Of a stretch of DNA of 64,000 bases, positions 24,859 to 34,915 are shown piece after piece (position 1 is the first letter of the stretch; each line of letters begins with the position of its first letter). Both the position numbers and the translations under genes were made by a program. A model generated the notes under the pieces. The model made no database searches. It saw nothing but the letters and a program-made list of their open reading frames with translations, and was not told where the DNA came from. Where the stretch lies: NCBI GenBank assembly GCA_902825775.1, contig CADECF010000001.1:62001-126000 (forward strand). Reading direction: 5' to 3'. The stretch comes from an uncultured Lysobacteraceae bacterium. GTDB lineage: Bacteria; Pseudomonadota; Gammaproteobacteria; Xanthomonadales; Xanthomonadaceae.

Positions 24859-26580
24859 TCAGAACGATCGATGCATCCCGCGCCCTTGCGAGAGATCCTG
24901 CTCTTGAGCCACAACCCGCTGCCAATCCTGCGTTTGTTGCTGGGTAATGGCTTCGAAGCGTTTATAGCTATCTTCCACGGGAGTCTCGAAGGCTTGGGGG
25001 ACGTTGGTCGCACTCCAAGCGCATCCCGGATGACGTAGATCGCCTTGAATGGCCTCCCGGGTAAACACGTTGCCGTTTGTTTCCACCTTGCCGGTGGAAC
25101 GATCCTCACTGAAGAAAATCGCGTCAACGCGGCTTACCTGCGCGCGACGTGCATCGGTCATCACTCCTGCAGTCAGGCGTTCCAGCCTTTCTCCCTCAAT
25201 GGATACGCCGTGGCTAGCGTAGAGTCCCAATAATCCGTTTCGGATGCTGTTATGCAGGGCGTGGTCCGGGTGATTGGTGTCTCGCGGATCGGGTGATCGT
25301 GCCTCAGATTGAGAGCTGGCGCGGCCGTTTGCTCTTATTTCCGGCTCTCTCGATTCTGGCAAAAGAGCGGCTGCAGGCTGATCTGGACGCAGTGGAGGGG
25401 CTTTGGGATCGACATGCAACAGTAACGATCGATTGCCCTCGTGGGAGACGTTTAGGTCGACGGATCCATCGACGAGCTTAGTCTTAGTAATGTCGTCTCT
25501 AGATAGTTCATTCCACGTTCCGCCTATGTGACTATGGCCCTTGCCATCTCTGCCCCAGACCACGAAATCATCGCCGGCCGCATACATGCCGTTAGTGGCC
25601 GAAAGCTTTCCCTCGGGTTGTGGGCGGCCATATCGATAGGCCGCGCCGTGGTCGAGCGCCTCGATGAAGCTTTCGGCTCGGCCGTAATCCACAAAAAGAC
25701 GTTTAATGGTCGAATATTCGGCCTCGAGGTTTGGTCGCGCTTGGTCCAGTTGCAATTGCGTCGGGTTGGTCAGTGGGACCTCGGTGACGTTACGCCAAGC
25801 GTTGTTAAGCGGATTATCCGCATGTGAATTCTTGAGGGCTATGAATATTTTCGCGCCCTCAAGAGCGCCGTCGCGGCCGTCTACGATGTATTTGTTCATG
25901 CTGCCAATAGCAGTATGCACCTGAGGGATTGTGTCGTATTCGTTGTCTTGGATATCGTTCACCAGGGCTCTGCCTTTGGCTTCACTCTGGTTGTATACCT
26001 TCGCCACCATTATCGCGAGCCGTATCCGGCCCTCTTGATCGGCGTCCCGATAAGCATCGGTGGCTTTCAATGGCGCAATGGCATGATTCATCAACTTGGT
26101 TATCTGTGCCACATCTCGCGCATGCACCCAGCTGATACCTTCGTTAGATTCTAGGAATGCGTTTAGATGATTCTTAATCGACGAGTCTAGATCGCGCCCT
26201 TCGTCATTCTTAATTTGGCGACCATTTCTCCCTAGGTCACGTATGGCCTGTTCTACGGCCTCGTTATCGGCGATGAACCAGTCCGGATGATTTGCCTCAG
26301 CCCAGCTTTGAAAGGCATGGATGAGATCACGTGGGACATTCTCTCCATTTTGTACGCCGGGTTGATAATGCTGGCCAAGGTCCGTTTGCAGTGTGCCAAT
26401 CGAATAGCCGCTATTGAAAGCGGGCTCTATCTGAGCAGTGCTTGTCCGATCTCCGGCCACGACTAGGCGATATGCCTTGTCGCTGTTTTCCGACGACACG
26501 CCAATCGCGAAGTAGATGGCTGCTTGCAGCTCATGGTCGGAGATATCAAGTGCATTCTGTTGCTGAAGAGGCTCGTTCAT
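24859..26580 (-). CDS. XVIPCD-containing type IV secretion antibacterial effector (putative)
   Basis: A 573-residue protein without a signal peptide. Residues 431-573 match the XVIPCD, the Xanthomonadaceae domain that docks on VirD4 for type IV secretion: DPRDTNHPDHALHNSIR, RVDAIFFSEDR, GDLRHPGCAWS, then a Gln-rich tail (AITQQQTQDWQRVVAQEQ). The N-terminal 400 residues are not recognised with certainty; SGYSIGTLQTDLGQ (57-70) resembles the S/T-I-G-T-x-x-D-L-G turn of pesticin/T4-lysozyme-like muramidases. The gene is AT-rich and overlaps the upstream lipoprotein gene by ATGA. XVIPCD is well supported; the toxic activity is inference. Confidence 0.82.
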   Translation of the reverse strand: MNEPLQQQNALDISDHELQAAIYFAIGVSSENSDKAYRLVVAGDRTSTAQIEPAFNSGYSIGTLQTDLGQHYQPGVQNGENVPRDLIHAFQSWAEANHPDWFIADNEAVEQAIRDLGRNGRQIKNDEGRDLDSSIKNHLNAFLESNEGISWVHARDVAQITKLMNHAIAPLKATDAYRDADQEGRIRLAIMVAKVYNQSEAKGRALVNDIQDNEYDTIPQVHTAIGSMNKYIVDGRDGALEGAKIFIALKNSHADNPLNNAWRNVTEVPLTNPTQLQLDQARPNLEAEYSTIKRLFVDYGRAESFIEALDHGAAYRYGRPQPEGKLSATNGMYAAGDDFVVWGRDGKGHSHIGGTWNELSRDDITKTKLVDGSVDLNVSHEGNRSLLLHVDPKAPPLRPDQPAAALLPESREPEIRANGRASSQSEARSPDPRDTNHPDHALHNSIRNGLLGLYASHGVSIEGERLERLTAGVMTDARRAQVSRVDAIFFSEDRSTGKVETNGNVFTREAIQGDLRHPGCAWSATNVPQAFETPVEDSYKRFEAITQQQTQDWQRVVAQEQDLSQGRGMHRSF

Positions 26581-27047
26581 ACGGCGCCTTCCGCATCTTT
26601 GTCAGCGGTGCACCAGGTCTCGTCTTTAGGTGCCGCGCCTTCGCGCAGTAGTTTTGCATATTCGATTAGACGGCCATCTTCAAGGACGTCGTACCAAACT
26701 AAATCATCGCCACGTCTCTCGAATACCGCCTGTGCAATACCGTTGTATGGACATTTGGAAAGCCCCGATGCAGGGTCATCACTGCATAACTTTACGTGAA
26801 GGCTACTGCCTTGCAGAGATCCTGTGAGATGGCCGTCAGATCCGTGTACGAGTGTTCCGTCGCTCCATGCTCCGTTGATGCCGTTCGCAGTTTCCTTAAT
26901 ATCGAGATTAATGAAGTGTTGATAGACAACACACTTGTCTACGAGGCTCCAACTGCCAGCAAAGTCGCTAGGGGTCACGCGTGCATGTGCGCACGCTGCG
27001 AGTGCCAGCAGCCCAGTCCCTGCGACCGTTCGTATTTCACGCCTCAT
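26577..27047 (-). CDS. Lipoprotein, probable immunity protein of the XVIPCD effector
   Basis: A 156-residue protein with a lipoprotein signal, lipobox LAAC and acylation at Cys19; Ala at +2 predicts the outer membrane. The mature part has four Cys (KCVVY, KLCSDD, SKCPY, TWCTA) and alternating short strands beginning FAGSWSL, suggestive of a small disulfide-bonded beta-barrel. An AAAGGA ribosome site precedes the ATG, and its TGA overlaps the effector ATG. Immunity proteins of Xanthomonadaceae T4SS effectors are usually such periplasmic lipoproteins encoded just upstream. I recognise no named family. Confidence 0.75.
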   Translation of the reverse strand: MRREIRTVAGTGLLALAACAHARVTPSDFAGSWSLVDKCVVYQHFINLDIKETANGINGAWSDGTLVHGSDGHLTGSLQGSSLHVKLCSDDPASGLSKCPYNGIAQAVFERRGDDLVWYDVLEDGRLIEYAKLLREGAAPKDETWCTADKDAEGAV

Positions 27048-27247
27048 TGCCAGTCCTTTGCTTTAAGCCGTATCGGCTCAGCGAAAGACGGAGTAACGGC
27101 GTCAAGAAGGCCAGGCTATGTGTGATCATCTCCACAGTTCAGTCGCGACTGCACTGCGAAGTGGTTGATTCATCGACCCGACTATTCCGAACCAGCGTAG
27201 CCCGGACAGCTTCGTTCTTTGCCGGTCGGATCATCACATCTCGCATT

Positions 27248-27306
27248 CGGCGGATCAGGACCCGTCCTACGTCGCGAATTAATGTAGGGCGGGTCCTGAC
27301 GCGCCG
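27248..27306. repeat. Inverted GTAGGGCGGGTCCTGAYSCGCCG repeat
   Basis: Arms cggcggatcaggacccgtcc and gggcgggtcctgacgcgccg face each other at the upstream edge of the AT-rich island. A single arm of the same family lies at 28227-28262. The rest of 27048-27336 shows no gene. Confidence 0.75.
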
Positions 27307-27336
27307 TTTACCGGTCGAAGAAAGAACGGACCAGGT

Positions 27337-28089
27337 TCAACGTGCAACCGCGGTTTCGGCAATCGCGCCGTTCTCGTAGACCGTCAGCGTGCGTGGGCTG
27401 CCGTTGACGGGCGCTGCGAATTCGAAGCGCAGGTCGCGCTCCACGGCGAAGAAGCGGGCGGGCGATTCGGCTTGCAGGGTGACGGCGAGTGGGCCGGCGG
27501 TGAGGCGGAGATGGTCGCCCTCGACGGTTACACGGATCTCGCCGACTTTTTGGCCCGCATACGTACCGGCGTAAGCGGCCAGTGCGGCGGGCGGCAACGT
27601 GATGTGCGTAGCCGGCGGCGTATACGGCACCGGGCCGTGGGCGTAGCTCAGGATCCGGCGCATGCGCCAATGGCCGTCCACCGATTGCCAGAGATCGATG
27701 AACTCGGCTTGCCCATCGAGATGCTCGGGCTTGCCGCCTTGCTGCACATAAAAACGATGCGTGCCCGTAAGCAATGCGAATCCGCCGGCGAGCGGATGGA
27801 AACGTAGGTTGGCGTCGACCGCTTCGCGCCGCAAGCGCATCGACGGATCAGCGCACGGCCCCTTGCGCAGCGAATCCAGCACGGCGGCTTTTGATGCCGT
27901 CAAACCCGTCTTGTCGTGATAGAACTCCACGTCGTCGGTGAGCAATTCGCCCATCGTGCGCATGTCGCAAGCGTTGTACGCCTGCCAGTAGCGCGCATCC
28001 GCGGCGCGGACCGCCTGTTCGTCGTCGGCCGCGATGGCGACGATCGGGGCGACGCACAGCGACGCGATGGCGAGCAGGCGGCGGATCAT
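27337..28089 (-). CDS. Exported DUF4440/NTF2-like protein with C-terminal beta domain
   Basis: 250 residues from the ATG at 28089. A signal peptide (MIRRLLAIASLCVAPIVAIA) is followed by an NTF2-like domain (about 22-145: AADARYWQAYNACDMRTMGELLTDD, closing DGHWRMRRILSYA). A smaller domain (about 160-250: LAAYAGTYAGQKVGEIRVTVEGD) resembles the DUF3471-type beta domain found behind serine hydrolases. No catalytic residue set is apparent, so function is unknown. Confidence 0.75.
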   Translation of the reverse strand: MIRRLLAIASLCVAPIVAIAADDEQAVRAADARYWQAYNACDMRTMGELLTDDVEFYHDKTGLTASKAAVLDSLRKGPCADPSMRLRREAVDANLRFHPLAGGFALLTGTHRFYVQQGGKPEHLDGQAEFIDLWQSVDGHWRMRRILSYAHGPVPYTPPATHITLPPAALAAYAGTYAGQKVGEIRVTVEGDHLRLTAGPLAVTLQAESPARFFAVERDLRFEFAAPVNGSPRTLTVYENGAIAETAVAR

Positions 28090-28226
28090 GCGGAATCTCG
28101 AAGAGAACCGCGATTGCATCGCGTAACGGCGATGACGACGAGTGCTGGAAGTCACGCGCGGCCTATCGATCCGGACCGCGGATCGCGAATTCGCGTCCGA
28201 TCCAGAATCCGCCCCACAGCCGCGAA

Positions 28227-28262
28227 GGAATGTAGGGCGGATCCTGATCCGCCGTTCACGGA
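28227..28262. repeat. Single GTAGGGCGGATCCTGATCCGCCGTT arm
   Basis: One arm of the family seen inverted at 27248-27306, containing the internal palindrome ggcggatcctgatccgcc. It lies between two genes on the minus strand. Confidence 0.65.
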
Positions 28263-28282
28263 TTGGAAGCGAACCCGCGCAC

Positions 28283-28738
28283 TCAGTTATCCGGAATTTC
28301 CGGCGTCACCACCAACGCGAGCAGATTCAGCGAGTCCTGCCAGCCCAGATAGCAGCCTTCGACCGGGATCGCATCCGGCAGGTTTTCCTGGGTGATGTTC
28401 ACTTCGGTGCCGCACGACACTTTCTTCAGCACGATGGTGGTGACCATCTCGCCCGGCAGGTTCGGGTCGTCGAAGCTGTCGGTGTGCACGATCTTCTCGC
28501 CGGGAACGAGTTCCAGATACTTGCCGCCGAAGCTGTGGCCGTTGCCGGTGGAGAAATTGGTGAAACTCATCTTGTACGTGCCGCCGACCTTGGCGTCGAT
28601 CTCGTGGACGGTGCAGGTGAAGCCGTTCGGCGGCAGCCATTTGCAAAGCGCTGCGGCATCGAGGAAGGCCTTGTAGACGCGCTCGGGCGGCGCGGCGAAG
28701 ACGCGGTGGAGACGGACGGTATTCTCTTTCTTGGCCAT
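28283..28738 (-). CDS. SRPBCC (AHSA1/START-like) domain protein
   Basis: A 151-residue single-domain protein of the activator-of-Hsp90-like group: HRVFAAPPERVYKAFLDAAALCKWLPPNGF at the start, GGTYKMSFTNF in the middle, and the C-terminal helix around GWQDSLNLLALVV. These fold around a hydrophobic ligand pocket; the ligand is unknown. An AGGAAA site precedes the ATG at 28738. It follows the GFA gene on the same strand with a 92-nt gap. Confidence 0.85.
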   Translation of the reverse strand: MAKKENTVRLHRVFAAPPERVYKAFLDAAALCKWLPPNGFTCTVHEIDAKVGGTYKMSFTNFSTGNGHSFGGKYLELVPGEKIVHTDSFDDPNLPGEMVTTIVLKKVSCGTEVNITQENLPDAIPVEGCYLGWQDSLNLLALVVTPEIPDN

Positions 28739-28830
28739 GGTGGTTTCCTTGGTGGAGGAGGAGTCCTCATTAGGGCGACGAACGGGATTCGGGGAAATCG
28801 ACAAAGCCCGGCGACGTCGATCCGAGGGGT

Positions 28831-29280
28831 TCACATGTAACCGGTAACCCGCGGCGCACGGCCCCATTCGTCGTTGGCGCCGTCTTCGTACCGGATCGGC
28901 GCGGCCGCGAGTTCGTCGTCGCTCACGTCGTCCAGACAGGCGACGTTAACGCAATAGAAATCGCCGCCCATCGCTTCCTCGCTGGCGCTGACGAAGGGGT
29001 AGACGCCGCAGATCTTGCAGAACGTGTGATCGATGGAACCTTCGCCGAAACGGTAATGGGTCAGATCGTCCGCACCCTGCAGCAGGCGGAACGATTCGGA
29101 GGGGACGTGGTTCTTCCACATGCGGGTCTTACCGCAAAACGAGCAGTTGCAGCGCAGCGTGGAGGCGTACCACTGGCCCGGACGGCGCTGAGGCGAGCGC
29201 TGGCCTTCGGGTGCGAGGTCGATATCGACGGCGAATTTCACCGCGCCGCAATGGCAGCTGCCGTGCCGGGTCCGGATCAT
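28831..29280 (-). CDS. GFA family protein (glutathione-dependent formaldehyde-activating-like)
   Basis: A 149-residue zinc protein. The GFA cysteines are present: SCHCGAVKF (residues 8-16), CNCSFCGKT (near 44) and FCKICGVYPF (near 88). Family members were named for formaldehyde-glutathione chemistry, but most, including short ones like this, have no proven reaction. It is the first gene of a probable GFA-SRPBCC unit. Confidence 0.85.
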   Translation of the reverse strand: MIRTRHGSCHCGAVKFAVDIDLAPEGQRSPQRRPGQWYASTLRCNCSFCGKTRMWKNHVPSESFRLLQGADDLTHYRFGEGSIDHTFCKICGVYPFVSASEEAMGGDFYCVNVACLDDVSDDELAAAPIRYEDGANDEWGRAPRVTGYM

Positions 29281-29460
29281 GCAGTGGTTCCTTATGTCGG
29301 CGATGCGTGCAGGGTAAGGTAGGGCGCGTTAAAACCGGTTCTAGCCGCTTATCCGTTCGTCACGCGGTAGCGGCGGTTCGTCACATTCATCGCTGAGTAG
29401 CGGGTTCACGGTATTTTTCGCAGCGCACCATATGGAACGGGCGGGCAAGAGGTTTCCTGT

Positions 29461-30582
29461 ATGAAAACAACGGCGATCGCGATCCTGATCTTCCTGTTAG
29501 CGGCCGCGATCGCTGCGGGGGTGTTGTTCGGCGACACCGGACCATCGCCATCGGCGATCGCGTCGCCCATCGAAAGCGCCGAACGCGCGCGCGCCATCGA
29601 TGCGTTGCGTCCCGGTACGACCGCACGGCCGGTCATCGCGATCGTGGCCAATAACGAAGGCACCGAAATCGCGGACCTGCTCAGCACGTTCGGCGTGTTG
29701 CGCCAGGCCGACGTTGCGGACGTCGTGGTCGTTGCCGAACGTAACGCCCCGGTGCGTCTGTATCCAGGCGATTTACGCGCGATGCCGCAAGCGAGCTTCG
29801 CCGAATTCGATCGGCGCCATCCCGGCGGCGCGGATTACTTGGTCGTACCGGCGATGGAACCGCCCGACAACGCGGCCGTGATGGCATGGCTGCTGGCCCA
29901 GCGTCGGTTTGGGGCGAAGATCGTATCCGTCTGCAACGGCTCGCTGACCTTGGGCGCCGCGGGTCTTCTCGACGGCCGCCGCGCGACCAGCCATTGGAGC
30001 ACCGTACGCGAGCTGCAGTCGCGGCATCCGACGATGCGCTGGGTCGAAGACCGGCGTTATGTGACCGATGGCGACGTCACCACTGCGACAGGCATCACCG
30101 CGTCCGTACCGTTGATGCTCGCGCTGGTGGAGGCGATCGGCGGGCGGCGGGCCGCGGACAAGACGGCGCGCGATCTTGGGGTCGAATATTGGGATGCGCG
30201 GCATGTGTCTGCAGCGTTCCGATTGAACGGCGCGTATCGGTGGACGTTCCTGCGCAACAAGTTGAGTTTTTGGGCGAAGCAGGAGCGCGAGGCAGCTGTC
30301 GAAAACGCCGATGAGATCGCGTTGGGCATCGCGATCGATGCCTATTCCCGTACCGAACTCGTGTCCGTGGTGTCGACCGCTTCGCAACCGCAGACGCGCA
30401 GCCTTCGCGGGCTGGTGTTGCTGCCTGGGCGGGTGGCGGAGGCGTCGGCGTTGCGGCGGCCGTTGCCGGCGTTGCCGCGGGAGGCTGCGACGACGCCGCG
30501 GGTGATGTTGGAGGCAATTGAAAGGGAGTTCGATGTGCGGACGGCGCGGTATGTGGCGCTTACGTTGGAATATCCGTGGTAG
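29461..30582 (+). CDS. Membrane-anchored DJ-1/PfpI (GlxA-like) domain protein
   Basis: A 373-residue protein with an N-terminal membrane helix (about residues 5-23) and a DJ-1/PfpI domain at about 55-235. The nucleophile elbow reads VSVCNGSLTLGAAGLLDG with Cys158, and the following RATSHW is as in the sensory domain of GlxA/CdhR-type AraC regulators. There is no AraC helix-turn-helix; residues 240-373 form an unrecognised helical tail. It may be an extracytoplasmic hydrolase, glyoxalase-like protein or sensor; the sequence does not decide. Confidence 0.75.
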   Translation: MKTTAIAILIFLLAAAIAAGVLFGDTGPSPSAIASPIESAERARAIDALRPGTTARPVIAIVANNEGTEIADLLSTFGVLRQADVADVVVVAERNAPVRLYPGDLRAMPQASFAEFDRRHPGGADYLVVPAMEPPDNAAVMAWLLAQRRFGAKIVSVCNGSLTLGAAGLLDGRRATSHWSTVRELQSRHPTMRWVEDRRYVTDGDVTTATGITASVPLMLALVEAIGGRRAADKTARDLGVEYWDARHVSAAFRLNGAYRWTFLRNKLSFWAKQEREAAVENADEIALGIAIDAYSRTELVSVVSTASQPQTRSLRGLVLLPGRVAEASALRRPLPALPREAATTPRVMLEAIEREFDVRTARYVALTLEYPW

Positions 30583-30593
30583 CGGGTGCGGGA

Positions 30594-30664
30594 TGGCGCG
30601 AAGGGCCGGGCTCTCTCCCTGGCCCTGCGGGCCTGTCCCTCTGCCCGCTTCGCGGGAGAGGGTA
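30594..30664. repeat. CTCTCCCTGGCCCTGCGGGCCTGTCCCTCT repeat
   Basis: A ggcccgcagggcc-type inner palindrome lies within ctctccc..gggagag arms. It is nearly the same as the second half of the 19.7k block. Confidence 0.7.
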
Positions 30665-30769
30665 GAAGGCAATGTCGATTCCGTGGACTGTAATTCGTCG
30701 TAGAGGCATATGGGCGGGGCAGGCGCTCCCCCCGCTACACTCCACCACAGAACGCACGGGCCTTTGACC

Positions 30770-32212
<1,443 letters not shown>

Positions 32213-32340
32213 CCGCGCTGGCGGCGAAGGCGGGCTTCCGAGGGGGCGGTCGCGCGCACTTTCGTTAGTGGCGTCGCCTTTTAAGGCATCGTCAACATGG
32301 GAAGCGCACCCAGTGCGCCTCGCCTTTACGGAGATCGACG

Positions 32341-33687
32341 ATGCCCCTCATTCGGATGCTGTCGGCGCTGCTCGGCAGCGCATTGCTTTTCAACGGCGCC
32401 GCATCGGCGCAGTCGCCAGGCGATTTGGATCCCGCTTTCGGTTCCGAAGCGGGATTGACGGCCGTGACGCGGGGCGTCTCGGCGAACGGCGACGATATCG
32501 CAGCGTTACCCGACGGTCGTTGGATCGTATCGGGCATCGTGCACGCGGCCAAGGTCAATAAGGCGCCGCGCTATCGCGCGATGCTCTCCCGCTTCCGTCC
32601 CGACGGCGCGCTCGATCGCACATTCGGCAACGACGGCACGGCGCTGTCGTCGATGGCCTTCGCGCAACTGTGGTCCACGGCGGTGATTCGCGACGGCGAC
32701 CGTATCCTGCAAGTCGTCGCGAACGACGACGCGACCAATTCCAACCGCTTGTACGTATTCGCCTATACCAGCGAAGGCCGGCCCGATCCCTCCTATGGCA
32801 ATGGCGGCGTGGCGGCTATCGACGCCGTCGCCCAGAATGTCGATGCGGCCGCGGTGCTGCAAGGCGGACGCCTGCTGATCGCCGGCCGCGGCTCGGCATC
32901 CGTTGGCACAGGCACACGGCCGATGCTGGTCCGCCTGACATCCAGCGGCGCGCTGGACGCCACGTTCGGCAACAACGGCATCGCTTTCTACGATGTTCCG
33001 CAGGGCCAGATCGGCTCGTTCAAGCGCGTCGCGCTGCAGGCGGACGGCAAGATCGTCGCGGCCGGCGAATCCTTCCTGCCCGGCGCCGAGACCAATCTGC
33101 TGATCGCGCGTTTCGGCGCGAATGGCGCGCTCGATGCCGGTTTCGGCAGCGGTGGCTTCCGGACGGTCGATCTGCTCGGCAACGATTTTGACGCCGGATT
33201 GGCTATCGAGTCGAACGGCAGGATCGTCGTCGGCGCTTCGGCCTGCGAGGGCAGCGGCGGCGACAACGGCTATTGTTTCGCGGCAGCCGTTCGGCTGCTC
33301 GGCAACGGCGCTTTGGACCCGGCTTTCGGCGAAGGCGGCGCCACCGTGCACCCGGTGGTACCGCTCGATATCGACCCCACCTGGGGCAATCTCGTTCTCG
33401 GGGTCACGGTAGACGCGCAGGGCGGACTGATGTTCGGCGGCCAGAATTACTACTACGGCAGTGCTTTCATACTCAGGCTCGACGCGTCCGGCTCGCCGGA
33501 TCCCGCGTTCGGCACGGCGGGTGTCGTGCTGGCCCCTTACCGCGAGCAGGGCTGGAGCGGCGAAGTGCATGCACTCAAGGTCGCCGCGACTGGGGATGGA
33601 CCAAGATTGATGACGGTGGGCCGTCGCCAGCGCGAAGGCGTGCAGAGCGAAATGGTGATCGCGCGCCATTTCTTCGAGACCGAATAA
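32341..33687 (+). CDS. Exported delta-60 repeat protein
   Basis: A 448-residue secreted protein with a signal peptide ending GAASAQ. About seven delta-60 (beta-propeller-like) repeats are visible through their landmarks: LDPAFGSEAG, LDRTFGNDG, PDPSYGNGG, LDATFGNNG, LDAGFGSGG, LDPAFGEGG, PDPAFGTAG. Function is unknown; such proteins are common in Xanthomonadaceae and myxobacteria and are probably surface or periplasmic. Confidence 0.88.
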   Translation: MPLIRMLSALLGSALLFNGAASAQSPGDLDPAFGSEAGLTAVTRGVSANGDDIAALPDGRWIVSGIVHAAKVNKAPRYRAMLSRFRPDGALDRTFGNDGTALSSMAFAQLWSTAVIRDGDRILQVVANDDATNSNRLYVFAYTSEGRPDPSYGNGGVAAIDAVAQNVDAAAVLQGGRLLIAGRGSASVGTGTRPMLVRLTSSGALDATFGNNGIAFYDVPQGQIGSFKRVALQADGKIVAAGESFLPGAETNLLIARFGANGALDAGFGSGGFRTVDLLGNDFDAGLAIESNGRIVVGASACEGSGGDNGYCFAAAVRLLGNGALDPAFGEGGATVHPVVPLDIDPTWGNLVLGVTVDAQGGLMFGGQNYYYGSAFILRLDASGSPDPAFGTAGVVLAPYREQGWSGEVHALKVAATGDGPRLMTVGRRQREGVQSEMVIARHFFETE

Positions 33688-33878
33688 CGCGGGGCTTGAC
33701 CCGGACCGACCGCCCCTCCGGTCTGCCGAACCAGCTCGCGTCACGGTGGCCTCGCCGGGCCGGCCAAAATGGTTCTGGATTCCGGCTGGGCGAAGCGGAC
33801 AATGAGCGTTTGCGTGGGCCCCTGACGGATGGGCGGGCCGACGTGACCGTTCTCACGTCCGTCGTCCATGGGCCGATC

Positions 33879-34661
33879 ATGAAGCCAGCGAGTTTGTCGC
33901 GCGTCGCCTTGCCTCTCGTCTTCGCCATCTGCGCTTTGTATGCCGATGGCGTAAAGGCAGAATCCGATCTCGACCGGCCGAGCGGTTATGTCGCGCTGAT
34001 GAGCAACTACGTCGGGCGCGGACTCTCGCAAAGCGTCGGCAATCCTTCCGTGCAGGTGGAGGTGAACTATTACGCCTCCAGCGGTTGGTACGCAGGGCTG
34101 GACGTGACCACGATCAACTGGGTCGACAAGGTCTATCCCGGCAGCAGCGTGCACTTCGAGCTGGACGCTTACGCAGGTTATCGCTGGATACGCGGCGACT
34201 GGATGGTGAGGGGCTATGCGATGCGGGTCGAATTCCCGGGGCATTACGCGCCGCAGAATCCGCCGGCGCAAGAACCGGGCACCAACGAGTTGGTGGGCTT
34301 CGTCGGCTGGCGCGGTTTGAGCGCCAAATTGAACTATGCGGTCAGCGACTCGTACGGTACGCCCAATTCGAGGGGTTCCTACTACTTCGATCTGGGCGCG
34401 GGGCACGGGTTCGGCGAGAAGTGGTACCTGGGCGCGCACGTGGCGCGCAAGCAGCCGAAGGGGCGCAATCCGCAAACCGGGGTTCCCAACGACCGCACCG
34501 CGTACACGGCATACAAGGTCGGGCTTACGCGCACGCTTCCGCGCGATTTTTCGGTATCGCTGGAACAGACTTGGACTACGGCCGAGCCTGAGCTTTACAC
34601 GTTGGATGGCTACCGCGTTGCGGGCAGCCATTTCGCGGTGGTCGTGCTGAAAACCTTCTGA
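33879..34661 (+). CDS. TorF-family putative outer-membrane porin
   Basis: 260 residues, signal peptide ending in GVKAES, then an alternating-strand beta-barrel: GYVALMSNYVGRGLSQS, YAGLDVTTINW, FELDAYAGYRW, YYFDLGAGHGFG, and a C-terminal strand FAVVVLKTF ending in Phe, as expected for BAM insertion. The SNYV(F)RG(L)SQ start is characteristic of the TIGR02001 porin group. The ATG at 33879 is chosen because upstream in-frame codons overlap the preceding gene and lack a signal peptide. Confidence 0.85.
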   Translation: MKPASLSRVALPLVFAICALYADGVKAESDLDRPSGYVALMSNYVGRGLSQSVGNPSVQVEVNYYASSGWYAGLDVTTINWVDKVYPGSSVHFELDAYAGYRWIRGDWMVRGYAMRVEFPGHYAPQNPPAQEPGTNELVGFVGWRGLSAKLNYAVSDSYGTPNSRGSYYFDLGAGHGFGEKWYLGAHVARKQPKGRNPQTGVPNDRTAYTAYKVGLTRTLPRDFSVSLEQTWTTAEPELYTLDGYRVAGSHFAVVVLKTF

Positions 34662-34689
34662 ATCCGAGGTCGGTATCGGCCGCGCGAAA

Positions 34690-34853
34690 AAGCCGTCATT
34701 CCCGCGAAGGCGGCAATCCAGTGACTTTAAGGCCTCTCCAAATCGCGACGAAGCGACCTGCTGCCCCGCGCGCCCTCACCCAACCCTCTCCCGCAAGCGG
34801 GAGAGGGCTTAAGCAAAGTCACTGGATTGCCGCCTTCGCGGGAATGACGGCTT
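34690..34853. repeat. Perfect 39-bp inverted repeat with inner CTCTCCC element
   Basis: Arms at 34690-34728 and 34815-34853 (aagccgtcattcccgcgaag...) are exact complements. The 86-nt centre holds ccctctcccgcaagcgggag, a member of another repeat family, apparently nested. Confidence 0.92.
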
Positions 34854-34915
34854 GAAAAAGCTGCATTCGCCATGCGGACCGACAGGCGAGTAAGCCTGTC
34901 GGATCCAACGGACGA

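Noticed and set aside
23856-27047. The AT-rich island as a prophage or integrative element
   Set aside because: No integrase, transposase, phage structural gene or flanking direct repeat was seen.
34861-34915. Possible tRNA or attachment site near the 34.7k repeat
   Set aside because: No cloverleaf or CCA end could be made out; the sequence is unstructured apart from the inverted repeat.
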